64,000 nucleotides of DNA from Zhengitettix transpicula (lineage: Eukaryota > Arthropoda > Insecta > Orthoptera > Tetrigidae): assembly GCA_037074705.1 (NCBI GenBank), contig CM073590.1:137969600-138033599 (forward strand), read 5' to 3'. The translations under genes and the position numbers were made by a program. Positions 46,012 through 57,875 of this stretch are shown here, piece after piece. The notes beneath the pieces are model-generated. The model had not been told where the DNA came from and did not search any database. It saw only the letters and a list, made by a program, of their open reading frames with translations. The number at the start of each line of letters is the position of its first letter. Position 1 is the first letter of the stretch.

Positions 46012-46755
46012 TCTACTTTCCCTGACTTTTGGGTGTGAAACACATTGATCAAGTTAGATTACGCAGAAGCAGTATGGCGTAATACTAACTTTCTTCGGCT
46101 GTGTTTGTGGACGTCCACGCTTCAACTCTGTTCCGATGAGCCTCCTTAGCTGATATTTCTTAACAAAATCAACAACAGACTTCCTACAGATGAAGTAACA
46201 CATTATAGTTGGCAGGTCTTTTGGTGCGGTAAGATTCCCACTCTACCCAAAGGCCATGCTTAAGTAATAATGATACTGGGTGCCTAAAGCTTACGGCTTC
46301 TGGAGCCGAGGAATGTAACGAGTTTAACAAGAGGTAACGTTATAACCTCCCTTACATGGCCGGAGTGCCAAAAGAAATCAGGATATATCATATTCGAACC
46401 CACAATCCTAAATATAAATTAGATAGGAAATTTAAGAAAAATATGATCATTTCGACCTGTGAAGCCTATAAGTCACACACAGGTAACATGGTAATGTGGA
46501 AAAAATCGAACAGCGATTTATTATTCTTTTCTGTAGCAAATATATTAGTACATCATTCTAATTCTCCACTTCTCGGTAAGAAATCTCATTCCATTCGACC
46601 TGCGCTCATTATTTAGCCATCTATTCTCCAAACCAGAAAATGGATTAGTATCTGAATCTCTACTTACCATACATACTATTCAAATTAAGAACGCAATTGA
46701 GTTGTACTCTCCGGAAATAGCCTTGGTGTGTTTCGTGAAGTGAATGATGTGCTGT
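46012..46755. other. Intron DNA before exon 46761, nothing recognised
   Basis: Moderately mixed composition, no recognised element. The acceptor for exon 46761 is at its end. Confidence 0.4.
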
Positions 46756-46760
46756 TTCAG

Positions 46761-46967
46761 GGAAACCGCCCCCGACCGTCCGCTGGTGGCGGGGAGAGCG
46801 GCTGCTGGATTCACGGGAGCTGGCCAGCACCTTCGCCTCCGGGCGCCAGAGACAGTTGTTCGTGTCCCGCCTCTCCCGTAGTGACCTGCACAGCGTCTTC
46901 ACGTGTCAAGCCGCAAACAGCAATCTCAGCCAGCCCTTGTCCGCTAGTGTCTCCTTAGACATGTATT
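46761..46967 (+). CDS. side-like: Sidestep-family Ig protein, internal exon (end of Ig domain 2)
   Basis: This exon encodes 68 codons after a split glycine codon. It reads KPPPTVRWWRGERLLDS, then a variable loop, then LHSVFTCQAANSNLSQP, ending SASVSLDMY. The W-W after P-P-P-T-V-R is the strand-C tryptophan pair, and F-T-C-Q-A-A-N (cysteine near residue 48) is strand F of the second Ig domain; it pairs with the strand-B cysteine of the exon at 36999. The acceptor is GCTGTTTCAG ending at 46760 and the donor is GTAAGTAT from 46968. Length 207 fits phase 1 on both sides. I did not find the next exon in 46968-64000, so the downstream intron is at least 17 kb. Confidence 0.87.
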
Positions 46968-47037
46968 GTAAGTATACAGTACTTCTCCAATTGTTGACGG
47001 ATGTAGGGTCCCTTACAGATCAACGTAGAGCATGTTA

Positions 47038-48182
47038 CGAGGCGTGTCTGGAAATTAAGATACGTTTCGTAAAAAATTCATAAAAATATTATTTTTTAAT
47101 CCAAATTTATATTTACGTGAAAGAACATTTCGTTAACTATATTTCTACATTGTTCAGACAATTTTCATTGAGGGAAATCAACTTTTGTATACCCTCTTCA
47201 TAGAAAGATGACGCCAATGAAGATAGCCACTGTTCAACACCATTTTTTGCGCCTTTAAAATAATTCTTCAAGTTGAAGAACAAGTGATAGAAGGTGGGAG
47301 ATTGGGGCTGTACGGATCGAACTGCTTGCTCTCAACAGAATTGTTGAATGAATTTTTGAGTGGCACCAGCAGAATGGAGACGTGCGTTGTCATGAAGTCA
47401 TGATCTCTTGACTGTTTTGAATTACGCGCCGAAGTTTTCTTAATGTTTCACAGTATGACCGCATTGACGGTTTCACCTCAGGGAAGGAACTCAGCAAGAA
47501 GAATGGTCCCAGAACACAGTGCACTTTTTTTTTTGGTGCTGACAACGTTAATTTGAATTTTTTGCTTTTTTGGGGATCCTGAGTGCCTCCACTCTGATTC
47601 TGGAGTGACATGAAAAACCCAAGTTTCATGATCGGTCACAATTCTGTTTAAGAATTCATCTTCGTCATCACTGTATCGGGTAAGAAACGTCAAAGTACTG
47701 CCAAGTCACTTCGTTTTATGAACATCCGTAAGCAGAACCCAACGGGTACACAATTTGCGATGATTTAAGCGATTTCGGACAATCTCATGCAACACAGTTT
47801 TTGAAATTTTGTGGAAACTCATCACAGAGCATTCTTATTGTGAAGCGTCTGCTTTGACGAATTTTCTTATTCAAGTTTCAAACAAACCGTCATTGATAAC
47901 AGAAGACCACCCACTCCGTGCTTGGTCATGATCATTGGTTCGTCCATCATTGTATTGTTTAATAAATTTTTCTCCATATCACTATTTCAGCATCACATTA
48001 TGTCATTACATTTTCATAAATCTCTACAAGTTTACGATGAATTTTAGCTGGCTTAACATTCTTTGCGCTCAATAACCATATTACAGAACCAACTTCACAG
48101 TGGGCGGGATCAGAAATTGTCTTCAACATTTTGAACGATCAATAACAAATGTAAACAAACTCTACTTTCTGGACACGCCTTG
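47038..48182 (-). mobile_element. mariner element with decayed transposase
   Basis: The ends are inverted repeats: AGGCGTGTCTGGAAAT (left, from 47040) against AGGCGTGTCCAGAAAGT (right, minus strand, from about 48180), about 1.14 kb apart, a typical mariner length. A TA dinucleotide precedes the left end. The insertion lies about 70 bp downstream of the side-like exon donor site. Confidence 0.85.
47100..48130 (-). pseudogene. mariner transposase pseudogene
   Basis: The minus-strand frames contain TDHETWVFHVTPESEWRH (the catalytic D-E-T-W block), then SGSPKKQKI, a switch of frame near 47520, and the tail with SFYEEGIQKL near 47190. Frameshifts and stops break the catalytic domain, so it is inactive. 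Confidence 0.82.
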
Positions 48183-48184
48183 AA

Positions 48185-49230
48185 CACTACAGCACATATA
48201 TTTTATACCTGTGTTAACTTTATAGATAATTTATGGGGTATTACACGACCTATAAGATAATAAATGAAGATCTAATTAAACTCAAAGAACAAAGAAATTC
48301 AGTACGTAAAAGTAAGAATAAGGACTAGAACCATAGTAAAAATATAGACATTCAAATTTCAGTCATCCATGTTGTAATACATCGTGCCTGATAAAACTCA
48401 GAGATCAAAATAAGGTGGATGTCAATAACTTTTGGTTTGAGCTAAGGTACGGAAATCAAATCGACTAGGATCAGGTGGAAGGAAAATTCTGCGCCGTCTA
48501 TTATTGAGCGTCGAGAGGAATAGTTATAGGACCGTAAAATAGGAAAGTCGATAACGTGGATGTTTTGGTATCTACGTACCGTACAGAGACATGAAAAATG
48601 CGCTATTAAGTTAAAGATGTAGTTTAGTACAGAAAAGTAAGATTGAGCAGAGAGCACTCAGGTGCCTTCACAGTTCCAAAGACAGCAGTAGCAAGGCTAC
48701 TAGAACAGTTCCAGAGACTGAGAGAAAAACTCCCTCCCAAGTAAAGAACCACTTGATAGAAAGCGGGGAACCTATAAAAAGGTCCAGGTCAGCCCACGTG
48801 AACTGTAGTGGGGTTCCGCTAAACCAGTTACCACAGGGTTTATACAGCGTTTGTACTGTAATCCGAAACGACTGAAATTTTTTCAACGTATTCTCATGAT
48901 CTGAGACGTACACATACCCCCGACGCCCAAGTGAAAATAAATTTCTATATGATAATGTAAAAGCTGTGTATAATCGTTCGTGTATCTTGTACGTATATTA
49001 TTACCAGCAGTAATTGCTGACAATATCTATTTATTGATTTTTAATTACATATTAAAATTAATACCTGTGAATTACTTTCAGTCGAGCTTGATTTTATTAT
49101 TGGTCCTGTTACAACTCTCCTGGGTAAAAAATATAACTTTTTAAAATAATTACATTTACGAATGAATATAAGATAATATAATATATATATAATTTGGTTA
49201 CATAATTGCACATTTTTATGACTCTATGCT
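48185..49230. other. Intron DNA, nothing recognised
   Basis: 48650-48890 is less AT-rich but has no recognised repeat or coding segment. Confidence 0.4.
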
Positions 49231-49417
49231 AGACAATCTCATGCAACACAGTTTTTGATATTTGTGGAAACTCATCACAGAGCATTCTTATTGTGAAGAG
49301 TCTGCTTTCACGAATTTTCTTATTCATGTTTCAAACAAACCGTCATTGATAACAGAAGACCACCCAATCCGTGCTTGGTCATAATCATTGGTTCGTCCAT
49401 CATTGTATTGTCTAATA
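49231..49417 (-). mobile_element. Detached internal piece of the same mariner family
   Basis: Over about 187 bp it matches 47778-47966 with only scattered differences ('GACAATCTCATGCAACACAG' through 'CGTCCATCATTGTATTG'). No inverted repeats flank it, so it is an internal fragment rather than an independent insertion. Confidence 0.88.
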
Positions 49418-49419
49418 CA

Positions 49420-50270
49420 TAATATATGCCTTAACCATATCCTATCAAATAATAATTACTATACATTTTAATTGTGATTATATGTTCTTTACTACAGGTG
49501 ATAATGAGTAAATAAGCTGAAATAATAATAAAAATTATAAAGTAATTTCTGACTTTGGAAGTGTTTATTTTCCATAAATACTATATTACACCACACTCTT
49601 GACAAAATAAAAACAAATTACTCAACTCAATTTTATGCATTACAGTTGGAGTTGAATCTTGGTTTAAAATTGTGTCCGTTGCGGGAAACGCTCTTGTGTT
49701 TGACTTAACTGACTGCTTCACGAAAAACGGTGTTCTTAAACTTTTTAAAAACATATAAATTAAGAACGATCAAATTCAATATTGAAGCATTTATGGATAC
49801 AAAAAATACTAATTGCATGCAGGTAGAGTTAAATTGGTAAACTTTTGAAACTGATCTTCAATTTACTTTTCAAGACATATCATTTAAGTTTGATTAATTT
49901 ATTTTAGAAGCTTGACTTCCTTGGTTTTGATGCACCCGCAAGAAATATGTATATCGGGGAGAAAATGAAGTAAGATCCTCTACATCGTTTTGGAATTCAT
50001 TGATTTAGATTACGTCAACTGAATAAACACATAAATGAATCCAGCAGTATTGTTTTTTCTTTGTGTGTCAGTTTTGTCCCTTGTTAGTCACAATTTCACG
50101 ATAAATTTCTATTATAGAATTGGAAATCCGTATTGATATGCAAATGTACTATGCCATTATCGACTATTTTAACCTATAGTTCAAGATGAACCCTGCTCTT
50201 TACATATGTGTTGTCGAATCATATTTCTCCATATTTTTTTGGATTATTTTATTTTTATCCAGGTCATTAG
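49420..50270. other. AT-rich intronic DNA, nothing recognised
   Basis: No recognised feature. Confidence 0.45.
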
Positions 50271-50274
50271 CCAT

Positions 50275-50578
50275 CTATCAAATAGCCTTCCTGTTCGTTG
50301 CTTGTTGTCTGGCGGATTTCAGTTGTGAACTGTCTTGGTCCATCGACCATTCGTTCTCTGAGCAGTGTCGCCTGTCGACTGCCCTTTCAGATTTTTCAAA
50401 CGTTATATTACGTCTGCTCCTACTTCTCAACCATGTAATTCATGAACGGATTTTCACCGAACGTGGTACTCGTATACATTCTTGTGCACTATTTATCAAT
50501 TTAAGATCTACGTTACCGGGTCAAGCGCTATTACTGGGTGCACTCATGTATGCTGTTTGCATGGAATATTTGATTTGA
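50275..50578 (-). pseudogene. Unidentified coding remnant, part 2
   Basis: One minus-strand frame is open for about 100 codons apart from two TGA stops. It includes KYSMQTAYMSAPSNSA near the start and ERAVDRRHCSENEWSMDQ further on. Its polar, arginine- and serine-rich content is unlike AT-rich noise; the hydrophobic 130-codon frame on the + strand (50186-50578) is probably its shadow. It is not recognised. It follows the larger remnant at 50816-51730 on the same strand. Confidence 0.4.
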
Positions 50579-50815
50579 ATATAATACCGTTTCATCCGAA
50601 TGTTCGTCATAAAAGTTTTATCCTTATTCTGACTTTTGTTATTTAAGCTCGTGTTATTTCCATTATTTGTTCCAGGTACGCATATTGATTTATTTTTTAT
50701 ATTTTAATGCTGTCCATTGTTACTTCTGTTAGTTCTATGTATGAATTGAACTTTCGCCTTTGTGTTTCCAAAATTAAACTGAAGACACGAAAACTTACAG
50801 TATTCTGGCCCTAGT

Positions 50816-51730
50816 TCACTATTTAACATTATTCGGCACTTTAATGGAAAAGAGAAATCTCATCTCCGGTCGTAGGCATTTTCCTTCAATTTTTAGTCCA
50901 CGGTGTTCTTTTTCCCAGCTTAGTTTTCGAAACACTTCCTCGACTGCCCTTCAATTTGGGTGATATCGGTTGTCTTTGAATCCTCTATTTGTATCGGATT
51001 CCTTCATATCTTCCTGTAATCTTACTACTTCAATTGCTGCTTTGTATAAGTTCTTTAACAATTCTATCTCGATCTTGGGCTTTATGTACCTCATTTTGAA
51101 CTGACGTTTTAAAACTACCTAATGTCGTCTCAAAGTCTATGTACGAGTTTGCTGGAGTTATTCGTTGTACTATAGCCTTAATGTGACTCTTTACTTCTCT
51201 AATTACTTGACTTTTATCACTTTTGATACTAGGAAGCACTAATTCGCCCTCGGTTTTCTAATCCTTATTACATATGTTAACTTGAATTTGTTTTACATTT
51301 AACACAGCTCATCGCCACTTATGTTAAGGCATCGTGCATATGCATTTGCTAGAAGTTTCCAAATTTCTTCTCCCGCCAAATTCATGTTCAGGTTAGTTTG
51401 TTGTTCATCAACTTTTTGTAGCGTAAATATCTCTGTCTGATAATATTTATGGAATGCCTTGTTCATCATCTTCATAAGCATATGAGCTCGACACGAAAAT
51501 AGAGCACCCCTTCCAGAATGCAACCCGCAAAACACATATTTCCGGATTTTTTATTCGATTACGATCTCTATGGTAGAAAACTAACTCCTCCCCATACAAT
51601 GCGTATAAGAAGTATGATCCTTTTCGCACAGTTTCTTAATTCGAATATTCCCTTGTTCATATTATAGACTAATGCATCAGACCAACAAAAATGCCGAATT
51701 TCACTTCCCAGATAATTAATCTTACAACAA
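50816..51730 (-). pseudogene. Unidentified coding remnant, part 1, possibly viral
   Basis: On the minus strand, overlapping frames give a protein-like series with shifts between them: ALYGEELVFYHRDRNRIK (about 51560-51600), SSYAYEDDEQGIP (51450), KVDEQQTNLNMNLAGEEIWK (51350-51420), LLANAYARCLNISGDELC (51300-51350), LPSIKSDKSQVIREVKS (51190-51240). It ends in a charged tail containing EEVFRKLSWEKEHRGLK, which stops at about 50822. I cannot name the family. The single-gene layout, no introns and clustered breaks fit an endogenised RNA-virus structural gene (for example a nucleoprotein), but this is inference only. Confidence 0.45.
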
Positions 51731-53547
51731 AATATCAATTTCCGATACTTTTAGTGGATATTTTACGAACTTAAACAAACAGAAGATCTGAGGCAGCCAA
51801 ATCTTTTCATGTCTAACCACAAATTTATTTTTGTATTAGAATTATATTAAAGTTAATTCATTGCTGTCTTTAAATTGAAAATTGTTTTATTAAGGGACAG
51901 ACATAAAATGAAATAATTGAAAAAGGCTTCTTTACATAACTACTCAAAAGGTTCTATTGTAACTAAACCGGACAGAATAGATTTTATTAATCGAGTCCAT
52001 GTAAATGAAGACGTAAATTTCAGAGTTATGGAAAGAAAGAATTGCTTTTATAGTTTTTTCTGTCCTAAATACTTGAATCATGATTAAAATATTCCATCAC
52101 ATACAGTTTTGTTTTACAAAACACAGTACGAATTTTGAATATTTAAGGGAACTTATTAATTGCTAAGCATATTTACAGATTTTAAATAACAACTTCTTTT
52201 CAAATAGAATATATTATTGTTTATTGAGTATTTTACTCTAAACAGGTTGGAGGGAAAAGAATTTATAGTATCTGGTATATCAATTTCATGAAGACTTCGC
52301 TTGGTTGGTGAAAAGGGACAATCCTTTACATGTGTACAAGCAGAAAGAGGAGTTTTGGTGTTTTCATTTATCATTTAAATAATTACGGAGTTTAGGTATA
52401 AATGTAAACGCTGTTTTTATAAGGGAATATAAAAATTTAAGTGATATCAAAAACTGGATTTAATATTTGTAATCGGTACTAACAGTAATATAAAAACCAG
52501 TTATTAAATTTAAAGCAATATTCGAAGCGTATTTTTTTTGTTGGCCTTCGTTATTTGTTAAGTGAAATATTGTCAAACACTCACGATGTGTGCCAATATG
52601 TAATTTCGTTTTTAATTAAATTGTTTGAAATAAATAATTCCATTACGGCTGGAACTATTTTATTATAAAACATTATGAAAGCTACTCGGTATATATTGCT
52701 TTTTATAGTTAACATCCTTCAGCAATATGTTTACTAACTTTCATCCGAATTCCAACTAATATCATCTTATCTTAAATAAAGTTAAGGATTTGGCTAGCCA
52801 TAGTGACCCTTAGTATAAAATTGTTTTACAGAACTTGTAACAATTTTGTAATTAAACCAGTTACAGTGAACTAAAAATAAAACCGATATAGAGATTATAT
52901 TTTAGAGTTTTGAATTCTCATTATACTGAATATGCAATATTTTTTTAGTGTATACATTTTACTAAACAAATTTGTTACGTATTGTAAAATCTCTGATTTA
53001 TCGTTTATACGATTATTTTATATTTTGAGAAAAATAAAATATTTAGTTATATCTGCCTCTTCCCTTTTATTTACATTATAACTTCTAATGTCTTGTTTTA
53101 TCTCTTAGATTAACACGTCTCTATACATTATACATGATTATCATGATCTCTATTCCCTGCATTCTCCTTCTTTTATGGGGGCAATTTTTATTAAATTCTT
53201 ACTGTTTGTCTGCCACATACTTTATTTCCTTGCCTTAGTTAGTTCTTCTTAATTAATAATTATGTATATAGTAATGATGTAAGATGTTATTTAGTCAGGA
53301 ATGAGTCTCTCTCTATCTCTCTCTGCAGGGTGTGCGAGGGGAAAACAAAAGGGAATTGAAATGAACGTACTTAATGTTGAAGTAAATTTCAAACGATTTA
53401 CTTACTTTGTTATAACTTTATTCACATATATATATTTGCACTCTTCAACAACAAAGGACATACTATTTTTTTAAAAACCAAAGATGTCGCTCATACAGAG
53501 ATTACAACCCCGCATCTTGTTCTCTCTGATTTAAAATCACTTCACCA

Positions 53548-53551
<4 letters not shown>

Positions 53552-53585
<34 letters not shown>
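53552..53585. repeat. (TA)n microsatellite
   Basis: About 34 bp of alternating T and A. Confidence 0.95.
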
Positions 53586-53588
<3 letters not shown>

Positions 53589-54389
53589 TGTATTTAATTA
53601 TTGGGCCTGCATTTTCTTAATGACGTATGTACAGTATCTGTATTACAGGAACGAATTAAAGCCATAGAAAAAATTATGTGTTTTGTTATTTTTTTACTAA
53701 ATCTTTATGTAGTGTTTGACATCTAAATAAAAACTTATATTAACCAAATTTTTAAAAGCAAGTATACTATTATTAAATGATAAATTTAAACAGTCAATAT
53801 AACCCAAGCATACTGCATGTGACGGATAGAGGTCAAATCTTCTGGGAGCACTGTTGCATAAAAGGCGGTTAACACAAACCAATCAGCAGTGGTGTAATTA
53901 AGTGGCCTAATTGTTCGTGGCACGACTATGCTCTAATAGACATAGCAGACATCGTGACTCTGGCTTAACTGGCGGAGGTAACATGAAGCTCATCAACCTT
54001 GGGAAATAATCAACCACTCTGTTGTATCCTACACAGGAACTCTCGTGTGTGTACTACACACAATCATTACAATTATTTTATGAGTACATTCACGACGGTC
54101 ACCTTTGCTTTACTTTTGATATAGTAATTTCCTTCCTAATAGTGTTGTACTATTCGGAATATGTTTTTTACATTTCGTGGAGCTCTCTTATCTATTGTAA
54201 TACATCAATTACAACTTTGCATTTCAATACACATATATCAAATTACTTTAAAATCTCTTCCATAAATTTGTTACAATAAGGAAGAAGATAACCCAAATTA
54301 TTATTTAATACATATTAAAATATTAGATTTGATTTGTTGTTTCCGTTGTTATTTAGCAATTACGACATGCAATATACATAAGTTAAATA

Positions 54390-54392
<3 letters not shown>

Positions 54393-54456
<64 letters not shown>
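54393..54456. repeat. (TA)n microsatellite, the longest in the window
   Basis: About 64 bp of uninterrupted alternating T and A. Confidence 0.95.
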
Positions 54457-54458
<2 letters not shown>

Positions 54459-56689
54459 ATAATAAAATTAACACACAAATTTTTAATTGAAGTTAGGAAT
54501 TACAAAATAACTGAATGAGAAAATAGGTTGTAGAAGAAATATATGATTCTGAATCTTCAATAAATAGTTTTGATAACGTAATACATAATTTAGAAAAAAT
54601 AAAGTAATTGAAAAAATCAATAATAATAAATTATAATGGTTCGTACAATACCTGCGTTATTATGAAAATAGTGCAATAAATAGACGTACTCTTATACAAA
54701 GTAAAGAAAAACGAGGTCTTAGGACAAATCTCCGGACACCTAATTAGTTTGCTTTAGTGGAAGCTCCAACCTGCCTCATTATTATTAATTACACAAAATT
54801 GAGAGTTATTAATTAGGTTTTAAACGCTTGAAGAGTCTTCCAAGTAATTAATTAATAGTATGAAATTACCCAATGTTGGCATGAGGAACAACGTAAGAAA
54901 TTAAGTCTTAGCTCCCGGAGCTATTTGTTTTAGTAATTACTGAGCAAAGCTGGTATTTAGTAGACATTGTTTCATTTGTGAGAAACTATCACCCACAGAA
55001 AAACATGCCAGTTCCTTGGAATGAGTTATAAAATTGATCAGACTGTAATAAATAATAAATATTGTTTCTCATTTTGAGTCAGTTAAATTTGTCTGTACAA
55101 ATGTAAGTATAGCTTTTTCAATCGTAACTGTTGTATAAAATAAATCGTTTCAGGAATGAGATAAAGTAAACGACTGTTATAAAAGACTTTTTAAAAATAT
55201 TAAATATAATTCAACCAATTTTCTGAACACTTTTGTGCTTTCTCCGTGTTAATTAATAATTAAATAAAATATTAATATTTAAAATTATTGATGAAAATAT
55301 AAAAATGTATATGAACGTGGTTTAATAAAATATTTGTTATAATGAACCTTTAATCTTATTAATAAAAAACAGAAGTAAAGTAAAATATTAAATATTTTCT
55401 GTTTCATCATCGGATACTGAAAGTAGATTTATATTTCGGCATAACAATATTGTACGTAATGAATGAAGTAGAACTAATGAATGAAAAAGTTCAGAGAGTG
55501 AAATTGAAAATATATAATGCCTTTCGATTGTAAAAGCAGAATTAAGTAATGGCCAAATAATTGATGGTACAAATCTCTAGGGAAAAGTAGGAAATCGATT
55601 CTTGAAATTTTTATTCTTCTGAACTTACTGAAAATTTAATACACTCATAAAAAATTTCAAATTAAAGATTCAAACGCTTGGGGAATGTAATATGTAAGGT
55701 GTTCGTCTATGATATGGTATGGATTTATTATTAATTAAAACTACGATTCAGGAACCAATGTCTAATAAGGTAATAATTCCAGGTAGAACTAGCATTTGTA
55801 CCTTTCACAAAGACCCGTTGATTGTAACTCTTTCTAGATGCACCTGCCATTAACTGAAATTCGCTTCATGTTACTGAAGGTTTCACAGATTACTTTTCTT
55901 CATCAAATACTCAAAACTCATGAATACGAAATCCTTCTGAATGCGAAACACTAATCAGGAACTCTAATTGAAGTGAAGCAAATGAATGTTTTAAAATGTA
56001 ACACACTGAGGAACATAATTAAACAAATCGGCTTAAAAGGGAATTCACAAACGAGCTACACAGATTTGTGTCACGACGTGGAAAGTATCTGAAAAGTGTT
56101 AGTACGTCAAATTGCTCTGGCAGTTTACAGTCAGGATGAAATACAAAACGTTATTGTATGCCCGTCCTTCCTCAAATCATTGCGCAAGATTCTTAACATT
56201 ATTGTTTGTTTTTGGTACAAACATTTTTCTGCAATACCCTTCTTGTTTAACGAATTACACATAATTAATTGCTCCATCATCACGCTCTTCAGTTTAATAT
56301 TTTCTGTTCGTAATTGTCTATATCTAATAATCTTATTAACTACTTTTTGCAGCACATATTTTGTTTACGTACCACAAAAAGAAAAGTAAATTAGGCATTC
56401 AGTATTTTAAATTAAAAATGATAGATGTCAGTTATTTGCAAATTCAAAAATACCTTTCAATCATTCTTCAGAAAAGCGAGCAAAATACACGCTCAAGCAG
56501 AAAAAAACAAGTGTAGAAACGACGTAATACAGGGAATGGCAGATATATATTGTTAAAACGTAAGTTTCATCCATATCTGTTTCCCCATTCTTTTGCAAGA
56601 AGTGAAGAAAACTGTTCGCCAATTAGTCTCAAGATGATGTATGAAAAAAGTAAAGTGTCATAAATTTTGTTCAAATTGTTAGTATCATT

Positions 56690-56815
56690 TTTAATCCATA
56701 AAACTACGTTTCGTCGCTATTTTTGCGACCTCTTTAGGTTGAAGTTTAATAAAATGTTGATAGTCAACTCATTAACCTTTGACTGCCGTGGCCTAAATAC
56801 ACAATTATTATTATT
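56690..56815 (-). mobile_element. Penelope-like terminal fragment (second family)
   Basis: Homolog of 21761-21990, sharing 'CTACGTTTCGTCGCTA', 'GACCTCTTTAGGTTGAAGTT', 'GTTGATAGTCA' and 'TTTGACTGCCGTGGCC'. Confidence 0.6.
56701..56741 (-). ncRNA. Hammerhead-ribozyme-like motif with perfect stem II
   Basis: The minus strand reads AACCTAAAGAG, then GTCGC, loop AAAAATA, GCGAC, then GAAACGTAGTTTT. Stem II (5 bp) is perfect, the GAAA segment is intact and a GUU triplet follows the short stem III. The first core segment CTAAAGA departs from CUGANGA at one conserved position (G to A), probably inactivating. I did not find a convincing stem I. Confidence 0.5.
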
Positions 56816-57681
56816 TATTCAAGGATATTGACCTAACTATCAAAATGTAGTTAATTATGTAACACTACGACTCTTTACCACGGGTCTGCATAACAATCAC
56901 ATGAAGTTTAAATTAGTAAAAATTAGCAAACTCTAAGAAAATTTATTTATAAACAGTGTAAGTTACAATTTTTTAAAATTTTTAAAATAAAAAAGGGTAT
57001 AAACGTAACGTTATACCCTTTGAATATAGACCTCTTTAGACGTTTTTAAAAATTATTTTATAAATACAATTAATAATAAAAATTCCATACAAATAAATAA
57101 GTTAAGTATAATAGATCCTATGGTACTGAGATTATAAAAGAAACATTTTAAAACTGAATAAACAATCGAAGAGAAAATATTTAGATCACCTCCATTATTT
57201 GCAATTTTTACACACAAGAATTAAACAGGAAAATATGCAAAAATAAATTATTTTCAATGATAATAACGCGGAATCATATACATAATTTAAATTTGGTGTA
57301 TATTGTCTAACATCAATTGAATTTATATTAGTCCTAATATATCATAATATATTAATATCATGTTAATTCAGCATTGGTACGACATATTTTGTGTTTTCAA
57401 GATAAAAGTACTATGTTAATCACATAGGTACTGATGAAAATAAAATAGAATTTTCCTCTGTATTTAAAAGTAGTTATATATAGTGTCTGTGTGTTTTAGT
57501 ATGAGTTACTGTTTCGGAAAGAAATTTTCATCGTAGAGTCAATTGTTTGTAATACAAATCCAAATAAAAACAGATTTTAAAGATTTCTGTACCTATCATA
57601 GCTCTTTTTATTACGATACATGAAGTTTATTGTATTAAAAAATGATACTCTAATATCCGGAAACGTTAAATATAATGTATT

Positions 57682-57875
57682 AAAATGGTTATGGACGAGT
57701 AAATACGCCAAACAATTATATTTCATTGATTAATAAATTTTAAAAGTAAATAATATATTATTTTAATAAACTGTGAACGTAATATGTTTACCACAGACAA
57801 TATCTATTAGATTTGGTTTTTTCTTATAACAGGCGCAAACTTTTAATCCAAGATTTCGTGTGTTATTTGGATGAA
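57682..57875 (+). repeat. Direct repeat, left copy
   Basis: Matches 59832-60025 at about 80 percent by eye ('AAATGGTTATGG.CGA.TAAATACG', 'AACAATTATATTT', 'ATGTAATATGTTTAC', 'GATTT..TTTTTTCTTATAACA', 'ATTTCGTGTGTT'). It overlaps the start of the NS1-like remnant. Confidence 0.8.

Larger units (their letters stand above)
37110..46760 (+). other. Intron of the side-like gene, about 9.7 kb
   Basis: A GT-AG, phase 1 intron splitting the second Ig domain between strand B and strand C, a position where Side-family Ig domains are often split. It holds a satellite-like block, nested SINE-like copies and two tRNA-derived SINE heads. Confidence 0.78.
51735..57680. other. AT-rich intronic DNA with simple repeats and one Penelope-like fragment
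   Basis: Mostly featureless apart from the microsatellites at 53552-53585 and 54393-54456 and the Penelope-like fragment at 56690-56815. A TC-rich run lies at about 53305-53325. Long AT-driven frames are not credible genes. Confidence 0.45.

Noticed and set aside
50186..50578. 130-codon hydrophobic + strand frame
   Set aside because: The reverse strand reads as a polar, more protein-like series with two stops; the + frame appears to be its shadow.
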